Below, one piece after another: positions 39,418 through 49,500 of a stretch of 64,000 bases of DNA (the first letter of the stretch is position 1; each line of letters opens with the position of its first letter). The stretch comes from Verrucomicrobiia bacterium (lineage in GTDB: Bacteria; Verrucomicrobiota; Verrucomicrobiia; Limisphaerales; CAIMTB01). Made by a program: the position numbers and the translations under genes. The DNA is taken from positions 1 to 64,000 of the forward strand of contig JAHCBA010000037.1 in NCBI GenBank assembly GCA_019634625.1, read 5' to 3'. The notes below the pieces were generated by a model, which was not told where the DNA came from, did no database searches, and saw only the letters and a list, made by a program, of their open reading frames with translations.

Positions 39418-41450
39418 TCCCAGTCCACCACGCCGGGCTGGATGCCTTCCTAGTCACCACGGGGCCATCATGGCAGTCGCCCGTGATCACCCGTGTCGCG
39501 GTGCCGACACGCCGCCACCGTTCCCTCATGGGCAGGGAATCCCGCAGGGCAAGAGGTCAAAGTCTCCGGTTCCAGATCCGCTGGCAGGCCACCCTCCAGG
39601 GGCGCGACGCCATCCACGCGCTCACCGAGGCCATCCGCACCGTCCACGATGAACCGCTCCTGGTCCCGTGCTGGCCCATGGCGATGCAAGGCCCAAGCTG
39701 GCACCTGGCGCCGTGGACTGCCGCCACGCTCGTCGCATGGAGCGACGACTGGCAGAACTACACCCTCTCCTCCCACCCCATCGCCGATCCGTCCGCATGG
39801 GACTGGGTGGCCCCGGTCCTGCGCTGCCGCCTGGGCCGTCACGAAATCCATCTCCTCACTCCCGATCTCGCGGAAATCGACTTCGAGGTGGAGGAGGACA
39901 GCACCGCGGCCGATGCCATCCTCCTCGCCGATGCCGACTGGACCGACGGGCCCACACTGCCCGATGACCACGTACCGAAAGTCTTCCCGTTCGCTGTGGA
40001 CTGGTCCGAACGGGTCCGCGCTGGCGCCGCCGCCCCTGAAGCCCAACGCATCCCGCTCGGCGACGGCCGACTCTCGGCATCGATCGTGTATCCCCAGACA
40101 GGGGAACGGATCGTCGAGGGCTCCATTACCGTGACCAGCGTCCTGGGCGCATGGGAACTCCTGCGGTGGTGGGCCGACCAGTCTGCGGAGGCCCATTTCC
40201 TCGCCTCGATCGCCGAAAGGGCCCGACTGGCGGCCGACGCCGAGGAAGGTGGGGACACGCTCCAGCTCGCCGCCCCCTGGGCAGGCGCTGCCCCTCAGTG
40301 GATTGCCCTGATTGATCCCGATGGACACGAAATCGCCGCCGTCGATTCCGTCGATGGCGCCACTTTCCACCTGACCGCGCCGCTCTCCCGAGGCTGGGAC
40401 CGCGCCAGCGCTTTCATCGGCGTGGCACTGCTCGCCCGGCACGCCGCCGATTCACTCGAGATCTCCTGGATCGAGCCCCGTGTTGCCCGGGCCGAAGTGC
40501 GCTGGCGCGAAGTGCCTCCCGAGTACGATCCGCCTTCTGGCGAAGCCCGCGGCGTGACCCTCGGACGCGTCGCCTCCCGGGCATGGCTCTACGAAGTGGA
40601 GGTCGATTGGCATGGGGCCGGCGAAATCCATCGATGGACGAGCTGGGAAGGCGACGTCACCGCAGGCGGGCACACCTGGGCTGCCATCCCGATCGAACAC
40701 GGAGAGATCCGCCAAACCCTCAGCCTCGATCGCGATGAACTGACCCTGCGAACCCGATGGGACCCTTCGGGGCCATGGCGCCTGTGGCTGCCGGGCACCC
40801 TCGATGCCCGGGTCTCCCTGCGCATCCTCCACTCCGAGGTGGAGGGCGGCATCGGCTCGACACCGGACCAGGTGTGGGGCGGGGAAATCACCGGCGTGGC
40901 TTTCGACGGCCCCATGGTCAGCGCGAAGGCCGCCGGAGCCAACGCCCTGTTCGGCCGCAAGACCCCGCGCATCCTGATGCAGCCCGGCTGCAATCATGCC
41001 CTGTTCGATCCCCTCTGTGGGCTCGACCGCTCGGCATGGCAGTTCAGCGCCGAGGTCGTGGAGTCCGATGGACATCAAGTGACCCTCGATTCGTTCTCGC
41101 GCACGGGAGGACTCCCGGATCCGTGGGGTGGCGAAGGATACTTCGCCCTGGGCATCTTCGAACGTACCGCAGTCGGGCGTCCCGAGCGGGCATCGATCTG
41201 GGCCAGCAGCTCCAAACTGGACCCGGGCGGCGGCAACTACCGGATCACCCTCACGCTCGGTCGCATCCCCCCCACACCCATGCCTCCGGGCACCTCCGTC
41301 CTGGTGTGGCCTGGATGCGATGGCCTCAGGGATACCTGCGTCAGCAAGTTTTCCAACTTCCAGCGGTTCGGCGGCTTCCCATTCATCCCGGACCGCCTGC
41401 CCCAATTCACCCCCGAACGGCGATCCAACTCCAACATCGGCAAGAAATGA
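39414..41450 (+). CDS. Distal tail protein with BR0599/DUF2163-type C-terminus
   Basis: A 678-residue protein from ATG 39414. The N-terminal ~230 residues are beta-rich (Dit-like); the C-terminal ~280 residues carry the BR0599/DUF2163 features (EVDWHGAGEIHRWTSWEGDVTAGGHTWAAIPIEHGEI, MQPGCNHALFDPLCGLDRSAW, VWPGCDGLRDTCVSKFSNFQRFGGFPFIPD). In gene transfer agents and related siphophages these parts are separate genes 12/13; here they seem fused. They connect tail tube and tip. Confidence 0.78.
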   Translation: MIPVHHAGLDAFLVTTGPSWQSPVITRVAVPTRRHRSLMGRESRRARGQSLRFQIRWQATLQGRDAIHALTEAIRTVHDEPLLVPCWPMAMQGPSWHLAPWTAATLVAWSDDWQNYTLSSHPIADPSAWDWVAPVLRCRLGRHEIHLLTPDLAEIDFEVEEDSTAADAILLADADWTDGPTLPDDHVPKVFPFAVDWSERVRAGAAAPEAQRIPLGDGRLSASIVYPQTGERIVEGSITVTSVLGAWELLRWWADQSAEAHFLASIAERARLAADAEEGGDTLQLAAPWAGAAPQWIALIDPDGHEIAAVDSVDGATFHLTAPLSRGWDRASAFIGVALLARHAADSLEISWIEPRVARAEVRWREVPPEYDPPSGEARGVTLGRVASRAWLYEVEVDWHGAGEIHRWTSWEGDVTAGGHTWAAIPIEHGEIRQTLSLDRDELTLRTRWDPSGPWRLWLPGTLDARVSLRILHSEVEGGIGSTPDQVWGGEITGVAFDGPMVSAKAAGANALFGRKTPRILMQPGCNHALFDPLCGLDRSAWQFSAEVVESDGHQVTLDSFSRTGGLPDPWGGEGYFALGIFERTAVGRPERASIWASSSKLDPGGGNYRITLTLGRIPPTPMPPGTSVLVWPGCDGLRDTCVSKFSNFQRFGGFPFIPDRLPQFTPERRSNSNIGKK

Positions 41451-41902
41451 GATCGCCCACACAGACTGATCTCGCCGCACTGCGTTCCGCCGCCGAGGCA
41501 TGGCTGGGCACTCCCTTCGCCGATAATTCCGCTGTCCGGGGAGCCGGTGTCTGCTGCCACCTTCTGCCAGTGGCCATCTATCGGGATGCCGGCTGGCTGC
41601 CGTACATCGCCGCCGTTCCACATGGACCGGCCGGATGGGCCGCCGCCCACGGGCGTGGGATCATGGAGCCGTGGCTGGACCATGGACCAGGGGCCCGTTG
41701 GTTCGCCCCCGTCCCCTGCGCGCAGCCAGGCGATCTGCTCGGCTTTCGGGTGGGCCGATGCGTTCATCATCTCGCCGTCATGATGCCCGATGGCGGCATC
41801 TGCCACGCCGTCGCCCAACTCGGTGTCGTCATCGCCCCGGACATCCCTGTCATCTGGCGGCGCCGCATGCTGCGCATCTGGCGCCCGCGCCTCGGAGAGT
41901 AA
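41447..41902 (+). CDS. NlpC/P60-type tail peptidase (GTA gp14-like)
   Basis: A 151-residue protein from ATG 41447 (ATGA overlap). Start helix ALRSAAEAWLGTPFADNSAV, catalytic Cys in GAGVCCHLL (C36), a PGDLLGFRVG strand and catalytic His in CVHHLAVMM (H107/H108), as in GTA gene 14. It probably cleaves peptidoglycan peptide cross-links during DNA injection. Confidence 0.8.
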   Translation: MRSPTQTDLAALRSAAEAWLGTPFADNSAVRGAGVCCHLLPVAIYRDAGWLPYIAAVPHGPAGWAAAHGRGIMEPWLDHGPGARWFAPVPCAQPGDLLGFRVGRCVHHLAVMMPDGGICHAVAQLGVVIAPDIPVIWRRRMLRIWRPRLGE

Positions 41903-41904
41903 CC

Positions 41905-42096
41905 ATGGGATCGAAGAACATCCGCACCCCGGATCCGGACGACTCCCCCATCGGAGACGAGGAACTTGCCACGCACCGGGAAGCCCAACCCGTCCCATGG
42001 ATGGCGGGAACCCGTCGAATCGCCCTCCGATGGCTCGACGACGCCCTCGACATCAAGGCTGTCCAGGCCCCAAACGATCGACCTGGGAAGAAATGA
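41905..42096 (+). CDS. Small hypothetical protein between tail genes
   Basis: 63 codons from ATG 41905 with GGAGAG six bases upstream. Acidic N-terminal half, basic end (NDRPGKK). Probably a small tail assembly or connector protein, by position only. It ends 3 bases before the tip gene. Confidence 0.55.
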   Translation: MGSKNIRTPDPDDSPIGDEELATHREAQPVPWMAGTRRIALRWLDDALDIKAVQAPNDRPGKK

Positions 42097-42099
42097 CCT

Positions 42100-44625
42100 A
42101 TGGGAGGCAGCAAAGGAGGCCAGTCGGCCCACAGCTACAACTACCACTCGACCCTCGCCGGCGCGATCGCCTGGGGGCCAATCTCGGCCATTCACGCCGT
42201 CATCATCGACGGCAAGAGCGTGTGGGAAGGTGTCATCCAGCCTCCCGCCGAGCCCACGCCGCCCCCCGGCGGCAAGGCGGCCGGCGCCCTGCCGCTCGTC
42301 AATTCCGAGTACGCCGAGATCACCGGAAGCATCGACCCCAAGTGGTTTCTCAAGGGCGGCTACCTGCGCATCTACTGGGGAAGCCCTGATCAAACCGCCG
42401 ATCCCGCCCTCGAGGAGCATCCTCCCTACCGTCATGTCGCCTACCTCGTGGCTCGGCACCTCCTGCTCGGACGCGAGCGCAGCACCGCCCCGAACATCGA
42501 GGTGATCGTCAGCCGCCTCCCATCCGCCCCCACGGACCTGGTGGAAGCCGCCCACAACACGATCGAAGACGGCCAGATCAACCCTGTCGCAGCCCTCGCC
42601 GACTTGATCACCGGACAGCACGGCCTCGCGATGGAAGGGTCACGCTGCGATGGCACGGCTTGGCGCACTGCCGCAGCCTGGTGTGCGCACACGGCTTGGC
42701 GGAAATCGATCACCTGGTGTTCCCCCCTCTTTTCGGATCGCGCCGAGGCCCGCCGCGCCATCACCGAACTGCTCGACATGTTCCAAGGCGCCTTGGTGTG
42801 GACTCATGAGGGGCGACTCGGCATCCGCGTCCTTGATTGGGGCGCCACCGACGCCCCAGTCGGGGCCATCATCGATGCTCGCACCCTCACCCGCTCACCC
42901 CGATGGCAGAGTGGCGGATGGGAGGACATTCCATCCGGTGCCATCATTCGATACTACGACCACGAGCGGAAGGCTAAGGAGGCCGACGAGAAGGTGGACA
43001 ACCTCGTCGCGCTCCGGATCTACGGGGAAGACCGGCGAATCATGGTGGACCGTCCACATGTCACCGGCAGTGCCCAAGCCCGCCGCATCGGGATCGAGCT
43101 CCTGCGCCGCATGGCGGCACCCCAGGTCACCCTCGACATTGAATGCCGAGGCGAAGGCATCACCGCACGGGTGGGGGAAAAGGTCGCCATCGACACGGAC
43201 CCCGAGCCTGGTGGCACCGGGCTCGCCCAGATTGCCGTCGTCGAGGAACGTCGTGATGACCCAGGCGGCCTCCTCCGGTTGACATGTCGGGCGGATACGC
43301 TGGTGCCGGCCTCACCCTACGTCCTCGACCCTACCAGCGGCGGCCCTTTACCCCCCACCGTGGACCCAATCCTCCATGCACTGGCCATACCGCTCCCGCC
43401 ACAGGGTTCATGGCCGTTGGGCTCCTTTGGCCTCCTCGCCTCCCGACCCCAGGCTGATGTCGTTGGAATGCGGGTATTTGTATCCGCCGATGGCGTCCAC
43501 TTCGCCAACCTGGGTGCTCAGGCTGGATTCGCCGTCCGCGCCGCCCTGGAGACCGCCGTCGAGATCGGCGACACCACCGCCCGCCTGTCCCTCACCGATG
43601 GCCCCGATGGATTGGATGCCTACCTGATAGAACTCGTGGGGCCGGCGGGCAACGAGGCCGACGCACGCTCAGGGTCCCTGGTGGCCGTCTTCGCCGCACT
43701 CGATGAAGACGGGACCGTGGAGATCGACATCGAGGGTTGGCCCGTAATGGAGTTCGCCTTCATCATCTCCCGCGAAGCCATCGCGCCAGCGATCCACGAC
43801 TACGCGATCATCCGAGGCCGGCATGGTCTTGCCGCCCGTGCATGGGGTGCAGGCGCATCGGTATGGATCATCCCGGGTCTGAGCATCGAACCATGGGAGC
43901 ACCCCGACATCCGCGGACTGCTGGAAGTGGGCGAACCGTTTGACGTCAGATTGACCGCCTACTCCCCATGGGCAGAGGACACAGACCCTACCCCGCCGGA
44001 GCGCAAGGTGCGGATCCCGCCCGCCTACGACACCGCACCGCGCGTGCAATGGATCAACCCCTCGGGATCTGTGGGAAGCTCTGATGGAGTGGGCGACTTC
44101 GTCTTGGAACTCGCCATCCACGACAGCAACGGCGACATCACGGGCGTCAGAGTAACGACCCAAGGGCCATCAGGAGACCTCACCGAATGGGAGGACATCC
44201 GCATAGCCCCAACCGCGATGCAATCCCTGGCGATCGACCTGTTCGGTCTGGCCCCTGGACCGCACAAGGTGATCGTCCATGTGGTGGACGCGAGGGGGTT
44301 TTCCGTCACCGACACATCCCGCACCATCCTCGGGCCGGCGGGCGGAAGCACGCTGCCACTCCCCACATTGGACCCTGCCGAACGCCCGTACGGGTACACC
44401 GTGCTTGTGCGCATCGAGACGGCATCGCCAGCCGACCGCATCCAGTGGGGAGTGACCGCTGTCGGGGTCACGACCCCGCCGATGGACACGGCCACCACCC
44501 CATCCGGCACCACGATCCAGGACGTTCCGCTCAATGCCCCACGGCGACTCTGGGCCAGATCCGGCGATGGCACCGATTGGTCTGGTTGGGTCTGGCAGGA
44601 TTACCTCCACTGGCCTGGATACTGA
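42100..44625 (+). CDS. Tail tip / host-specificity protein
   Basis: An 841-residue protein. It begins with the Gly-rich GGSKGGQSAHSYNYHSTLAGAI typical of phage tip attachment proteins, then a baseplate-hub-like region (SEYAEITGSIDPKWFLKGGYLRIYWG, TELLDMFQGALVWTHEGRLGIRVLDW) and C-terminal Ig-like or FN3-like domains (HKVIVHVVDARGFSVTDTSRTI; WARSGDGTDWSGW). It should be the receptor-facing central tip, functionally like lambda J. It is the last gene before the right end. Confidence 0.78.
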   Translation: MGGSKGGQSAHSYNYHSTLAGAIAWGPISAIHAVIIDGKSVWEGVIQPPAEPTPPPGGKAAGALPLVNSEYAEITGSIDPKWFLKGGYLRIYWGSPDQTADPALEEHPPYRHVAYLVARHLLLGRERSTAPNIEVIVSRLPSAPTDLVEAAHNTIEDGQINPVAALADLITGQHGLAMEGSRCDGTAWRTAAAWCAHTAWRKSITWCSPLFSDRAEARRAITELLDMFQGALVWTHEGRLGIRVLDWGATDAPVGAIIDARTLTRSPRWQSGGWEDIPSGAIIRYYDHERKAKEADEKVDNLVALRIYGEDRRIMVDRPHVTGSAQARRIGIELLRRMAAPQVTLDIECRGEGITARVGEKVAIDTDPEPGGTGLAQIAVVEERRDDPGGLLRLTCRADTLVPASPYVLDPTSGGPLPPTVDPILHALAIPLPPQGSWPLGSFGLLASRPQADVVGMRVFVSADGVHFANLGAQAGFAVRAALETAVEIGDTTARLSLTDGPDGLDAYLIELVGPAGNEADARSGSLVAVFAALDEDGTVEIDIEGWPVMEFAFIISREAIAPAIHDYAIIRGRHGLAARAWGAGASVWIIPGLSIEPWEHPDIRGLLEVGEPFDVRLTAYSPWAEDTDPTPPERKVRIPPAYDTAPRVQWINPSGSVGSSDGVGDFVLELAIHDSNGDITGVRVTTQGPSGDLTEWEDIRIAPTAMQSLAIDLFGLAPGPHKVIVHVVDARGFSVTDTSRTILGPAGGSTLPLPTLDPAERPYGYTVLVRIETASPADRIQWGVTAVGVTTPPMDTATTPSGTTIQDVPLNAPRRLWARSGDGTDWSGWVWQDYLHWPGY

Positions 44626-44714
44626 AAAGGGTTGCGGTCGGTCGCAGTGGGCCAGCGGCTTCAACCCTTTTCAAACTTTCTTCCAACCCTTTTCAAACTT
44701 TCGGCGCGCTTACA
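44626..44714. other. Prophage right end with tandem transposase-site-like repeats
   Basis: Two direct copies of CAACCCTTTTCAAACTTTC lie at 44662-44680 and 44684-44702, spaced by 22 bp, about two helical turns. A third partial copy in the other orientation (CTGAAAAGGGTTGC) overlaps the stop of the tip gene at 44622-44635. The element ends TTACA at 44714. Reading inward from the end, GAAAGTTTGAAAAGGG begins 12 bases in, as at the left end. Confidence 0.7.
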
Positions 44715-44718
44715 TCCG
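44715..44718 (+). repeat. Right target-site duplication TCCG
   Basis: Matches TCCG at 5313-5316 directly outside the element's CA end and sits in the same codon phase (TCC as a codon) of the interrupted host gene. Confidence 0.72.
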
Positions 44719-45623
44719 CGATGCCGGGCATGGCCCCGGGCGAACAGGTGATCAACGAGATTCACACCCTCGACCTGGCCATCGGTTACGCCGTCACGGA
44801 ACGCCTCGGCATCACCCTTGACCTGCCCCTGGTCTTCGGCCGCCGCACCACCCGTGAGGAACACATGGGCATGATGGACTTCTCCCAGCCGCAGTACACG
44901 ACCCGCGCCCACGGGATCGGGGACCTGCGGCTCACCGGCGACTACTGGCTCTGGAATCCCTCCGAGCATCCCCATGGCAATGTCTCCGTCGGGCTCGGAC
45001 TCAAACTCCCCACCGGCGCCGACGACAAACGGGACAACTTCACCACCCCGGGCGGGATCGTCGATCGGCCCGTCGATCCTTCCATCCAGCCGGGCGACGG
45101 CGGCGTCGGGTTCATCGTCCAGGTCCAGGGTTTCCGGCAGCTCATCGGCCACCTCAGCCTCTACGGCAACGCGATGTACATGCTGAACCCGCGCGAGGAC
45201 AACGGAGTGCGCAGCTTCTCCATGAAACCCCTCGACGCCAACGGCGAGGCCGTCCATCGCGACCACGTGAACTCGGTGACCGACCAGTATCTCGCGCGTC
45301 TCGGGCTCAACTATGTCCTCTGGCCGCAAGCCGGCCTCTCCCTCAGCCTGGGTGGCCGGATCGAGGGAATCCCGGTCCGGGACCTGGCCGGCGGGGACGG
45401 CGGATTCCGACGCCCCGGCTACACCATCTCGATCGAGCCCGGCGTCAGTTGGGTCCAGGGCCGTCACCAACTCGCGGTCACCGCCCCGGTGGCGGTCGAA
45501 CGGAACCGCCAGCGCAGCCTCGCCGAGCGTGCCTACCGGGATGACCCGAACGAGATGCTCCGCATCTATCCGGCGTCCTTCGCCGACTGGAATCTGTTCG
45601 CAAGCTATTCCTACCGGTTCTGA
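44715..45623 (+). pseudogene. 3' part of outer-membrane beta-barrel (transporter-like) gene, split by the prophage
   Basis: About 300 codons: EQVINEIHTLDLAIGYAVTERLGITLDLPLVFGRR, then successive amphipathic strands (GLGLKLPTGADDKRDNFTTPGG, LGLNYVLWPQAGLSLSLGGRIEG) and a terminal barrel strand ending YSYRF, with the C-terminal aromatic residue needed for outer-membrane insertion. It lacks its own start; translation would have to begin inside the prophage end. Together with 5076-5316 it makes one full-length gene. The end overlaps the convergent HAD gene by 13 bases. Confidence 0.8.
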
Positions 45624-46393
45624 CCCCCGCCGTTGAGCCAGCGCCGGAGACCTTCCTCCACGCCGCCGCCGTTGAGCCGTGCGCTGATGTGGCCCCCGGC
45701 TTCGCGCACCTGGCGTTGCACGGGGGCAATGGCATTGGCCGGTGCGACCAGCCAGCGGGCCCGGACCGGGTCGAGCATCGGCAGATCGTTGTAGTGATCC
45801 CCGGCGGCCACCGTCTCCCCGGGCCCGATCCCCAGGCGCCGGCCCAGTTCCGTCAGGGCGGTGCCTTTGTTGTACCCCCCGTGGGCGAAACGGATGTACA
45901 CGTCGTTCCGCACCACGGTGAGGTCCGGGACGGTCGCCGCGTAGGCATCGAGTTCGGCCTGCACCGCGTCCGCCGCCCTCGTCGTCTCGGCCAGCACGCA
46001 GAGCGGGGAAAAGGCGTCCTCGTAAAACGTCGCCGGATGCGCCGCTCCCAGGCGCGCCAGCAATGGCGGCAATCCCGGCGCCACCCTCCGGAAGAGCACC
46101 CGGTGATCCTCCGTGCAGGCGTCGTTCCAGGGCTGCACCGGGACATACCGCGCGTCCTGCCGCACATAGATCTCCCGCTCGACCAGGATCAGGGCGTCCG
46201 GATGCACCCGCGGCTCGGCCCGGGCCAGGGTCTCGAGCAGGCTTCCCAGGTCCCGGCCCGTGTTGATCACCCAGGTCACCCCCTGCCGTTGCTGTTCGGC
46301 CAGCAGGTGCAGCAGGGACGGCGGGATCGGCGGGTTCTCGAACTCGGCGAAGAGGGTTCCATCAAAATCTGTCGAGATGAGTCGGATCGGCAT
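45611..46393 (-). CDS. Cof-type HAD-family phosphatase
   Basis: A 260-residue protein from ATG 46391-46393. HAD motif I is STDFDGTLF (catalytic Asp pair), motif II lies in VINTGRD, and the C-terminal motif IV is GDHYNDLPML; a lysine in YNKGTAL serves as motif III. The central cap (about residues 80-170) is of the Cof C2 type. Such enzymes remove phosphate from sugar phosphates or cofactors; the substrate is unknown. The start was chosen at the Met right before the first strand (PIRLISTDFDG). Confidence 0.8.
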   Translation of the reverse strand: MPIRLISTDFDGTLFAEFENPPIPPSLLHLLAEQQRQGVTWVINTGRDLGSLLETLARAEPRVHPDALILVEREIYVRQDARYVPVQPWNDACTEDHRVLFRRVAPGLPPLLARLGAAHPATFYEDAFSPLCVLAETTRAADAVQAELDAYAATVPDLTVVRNDVYIRFAHGGYNKGTALTELGRRLGIGPGETVAAGDHYNDLPMLDPVRARWLVAPANAIAPVQRQVREAGGHISARLNGGGVEEGLRRWLNGGGQNR

Positions 46394-46556
46394 GGGACGG
46401 CTCCCGGACGCGACCATCCTGACCCCGCCCGGACAGGCACTCTCCGGGCCTGGCCCCGACTTCGTCAATGCAGGCCATCCCCTCCCCCCGATCGGGGGGG
46501 TGGCAGATTGGGGCGAGGGTTCGGCAGGCTAATGATTCGCATACCCAAAACGATCC

Positions 46557-49500
46557 ATGGCCGCCCCATCTCCATTCCCGGTCCGCCCACGCGGAAGCAC
46601 CCCTGCCTCCTGGCTCCCGATCGTGGTGCTGGCCCTGGCCCCGGCGGTTCCGTCCCTCGCCCAAAGCGCCCGGGTCGTCCTCGAACCGGCTCCCGGTTAC
46701 ACCCTGGCCTGGGATGGCAACAACGGCGGCTACAGCTCCCTCGAACCGGGCGCCCTGGCCCCCGAGAACGACGCCCTCGCCGGCACCGGCACCGCCGCCT
46801 TCGCCAGCAGCTCGTTCCAGCCGGGCGGCATCCACGACTTCCCCAACGTCAATGACGGCTACTACGGAAACAGCTCGAGCTGGATCGCCGATTTCACCGC
46901 CGACCCGCCCGACCTCCAGCCCTTCATCGGCCTCGCCTTCCACCGGACTGTCGCCATCGCCAGCATCGCCTGGGGACGCGACAACGGCGACGGCTCGGAA
47001 CCGTCCTGCGGGGGAACCTGCACCGACCGGGCGATCGGCCTCTACACCCTTCAGTTCACCCGCGTCACCCTCCCCGACGAGTTCACCCCCGACACCGGCA
47101 ATGCCGCCACCGGCTGGGAAACGCTCGGCACGGTCGAGTACCTGCCCGGCCCCGACACCCCCGCCTTTTCGGCCTACCTGCGGCATCGCTTCGACGTCGC
47201 CCAAGACGGCGCCCCAATCCCTGCCACCGGGCTTCGCATCCTCGTCCCCAACACCGGCACCGCCATTGACGAAATCGAGGTCAATCCCCCGGCCGACCCC
47301 GTCCCGCCCCTGTCCTCCTTCATCACCTGGACCAACGCGCCCGGCTTCACGATCTCCTGGGACCTGAATGACGGTGCCCTGTACGACCCGTCGTCGCCGG
47401 CCCCCGCGCCGCTCAACGACGCCAGCCCCTCCCGGGGAACCGTCGCCTTCGGCAGTTCGGAACTCGGCCTGGGCACCCACCTCATCGCCCACGTCAACGA
47501 CGGGCTCTATGGCAATGCCCGTTCCTGGATCCCCGACGCCGCCGATGCGGCCCCCTTCATCGGCCTCGACTTCGGACGCCTTGTCCCGATCCGCCACGTC
47601 GCCTGGAGCCGCGACAACGGCGATGACGGAGACTGCTGCGGCGGCGAACTCACGGACCGCGCCCTCGGGATCTACACGCTCCAGGTCACCCGCGTCGCCA
47701 ACCCCGCCGCCGCCACCGCCGAGACCGGCGATCCCGCCACCGGCTGGGCCGAGGTCGGCTCCATCCATTACCGCGCCCCCGGGCCAGTCTTCACGCCCCA
47801 CCGACGGCATCGCTTCGATCTGTCCACCGCCAGCGGCCTGCCCATCCCCGCGACCGGGCTCCGCATCAAAGTCTCCAACCCCGGCACCGCCATCGACGAG
47901 ATCGAGGTCAACACCTACCCGGCCCTCGAACGGGACCTCTCCGGCAACCTCGAGATCCTCGCGGAATCCGGGTACTCGATCACCTGGGATGGCAACGACG
48001 GCGAATTCCACAGCCCCGAGGCCGGGGCCCGTTCCCCCGCCCACGACGGCCTCGCCTCGAATGGCGGACGCGCCTTCGGCAGCAGCGAACTCGGCTTCGG
48101 CATTCACTTCATCGCCAAAATCAACGACGGCCTCTACGGCAACAGCAGCAGTTGGATCTCCGCCAACGGCCTGGGTGGCTTCGACGACCCGGACCCCTTC
48201 GTCGGCATCGCCTTCCCGGAAATCCTCGACATCTCGACCGTGGCCTGGGGACGCGACAACGGCGACGTGACCGAAGGCGGCTGTGGCGGCACCTGCCTCG
48301 ACCGTTCCATCGGCCTCTACACGCTCCAGATCACCCGCGTCCCCGATCCCGGCCTCGACACCCCGGAAACCGGCGCCGCCGATTCCGGCTGGGAGACGGT
48401 CGGCACCGTGGAATACCTCGAGGCCGCCGCCCCCGCCTTCAATCCCTCCCTCCGGCACGCCTTCAACCTCTCGCGCGACGGCCAGCCCATTCCCGCCACC
48501 GGCTTCCGCATCAAGGTCTCCGATGGCTCCATCGCCATCGACGAGCTCGAAATCAATCCGCGGTCCGGCATCGTCGTCCCGCCCTTGTCCGACCTCCTCG
48601 TCCTCGAACCCGCCCCAGGCTTCGGCATCGCCTGGGACCGCAATGAGGGCGAATTCTCCACACCCGATTCCCCTGCCCCAGCCCGCGACAACGCCGCCCT
48701 CGCCTCCCGTGGCGCCACCGCCTTCGGATCGGGCGAACTCGACCTCGGGGTCCACTTCATCCGCAACGTCAACGACGGCCTCTACGGCAACACCCAGAGC
48801 TGGATCCCGGCCCCGTCCTCCAGCCCCTTCATCGGCATCCGCCTCCCCGCCCCCGCCTGGATCCGCAGCGTCGCCTGGGGACGCGACAACGGCGATGCCA
48901 CCGACTGCTGCGGCGGCACCCTGACCGACCGCGCCCTCGGGCTCTACACCCTCCAGATCACCCGCGTCTCAACCCCCGGGTCCGACACCCCGGAAACCGG
49001 CGACCCCTCCACCGGCTGGGTCACCGTCGCCACCCTCGACTACAAGGCCGCCGCCCCCAACGTCTTCACCCCCCACCTGCGTCATCGCTACGAAGTCACC
49101 GAACGCGACGCCCCCATCCTCGCCACCGGTCTCCGCCTCAAGGTCCCCAACGACCAGACCGCCATCGACGAACTCGAGATCAATCCACGGCCCTCCCCCG
49201 ACCAGAACGTCCTGCTCCTCGCCCCTCATGAGGGCTTCACCCTCGACTGGGATGGCAACAACGGCGACTACGGCACCCCCGATTCCCCGGCCCCAGCCCC
49301 CGACAACGCCGCCCTCGCCGCGCGCGGGGCCACCGCCTTCGGAAGTTCCGAAGCCGACCTCGGCACGCACCTGATCGCCAAGGTCAATGACGGGTTCTAC
49401 GGCAACCACAGCAGTTGGATCGCCGACTTCATCAACGGCGACCCCGAACCCTGGATCGGCGTCCGGTTCGCCTCCTCCGTGGCCGTTTCTTCCGTCGCCT

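Larger units (their letters stand above)
5317..44714. mobile_element. Mu-like transposable siphophage prophage, complete (39,398 bp)
   Basis: The element begins TG (5317-5318) and ends CA (44713-44714), is flanked by TCCG, and interrupts a host gene whose two halves rejoin in frame. It carries leftward MuA-like and MuB-like transposition genes, a Mu-type packaging and head set (gp25/26/27-like small genes, terminase, DUF935 portal, gp30-like, gpG-like, protease and capsid, gp36/gp37-like) and a long-tail module (tail tube, tape measure, distal tail, NlpC/P60, tail tip). Related AAAGTYTGAAA repeats lie at both ends. All major modules are present and open, so it may be inducible. No tyrosine or serine integrase is present, consistent with transposition. 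Confidence 0.9.

Noticed and set aside
44187-45623. One continuous gene from the tail tip region through the beta-barrel 3' part
   Set aside because: The frame is open across the prophage end, but sequence before 44715 is a shadow of the tip gene and the end repeats. A read-through start could still produce a fragment.
46362-48755. 797-codon open frame antisense to the five-repeat protein
   Set aside because: Mirror of a high-GC coding frame: Gly/Ala/Asp/Val-rich with repeats copied from the sense gene, no ribosome site and no recognisable domain.
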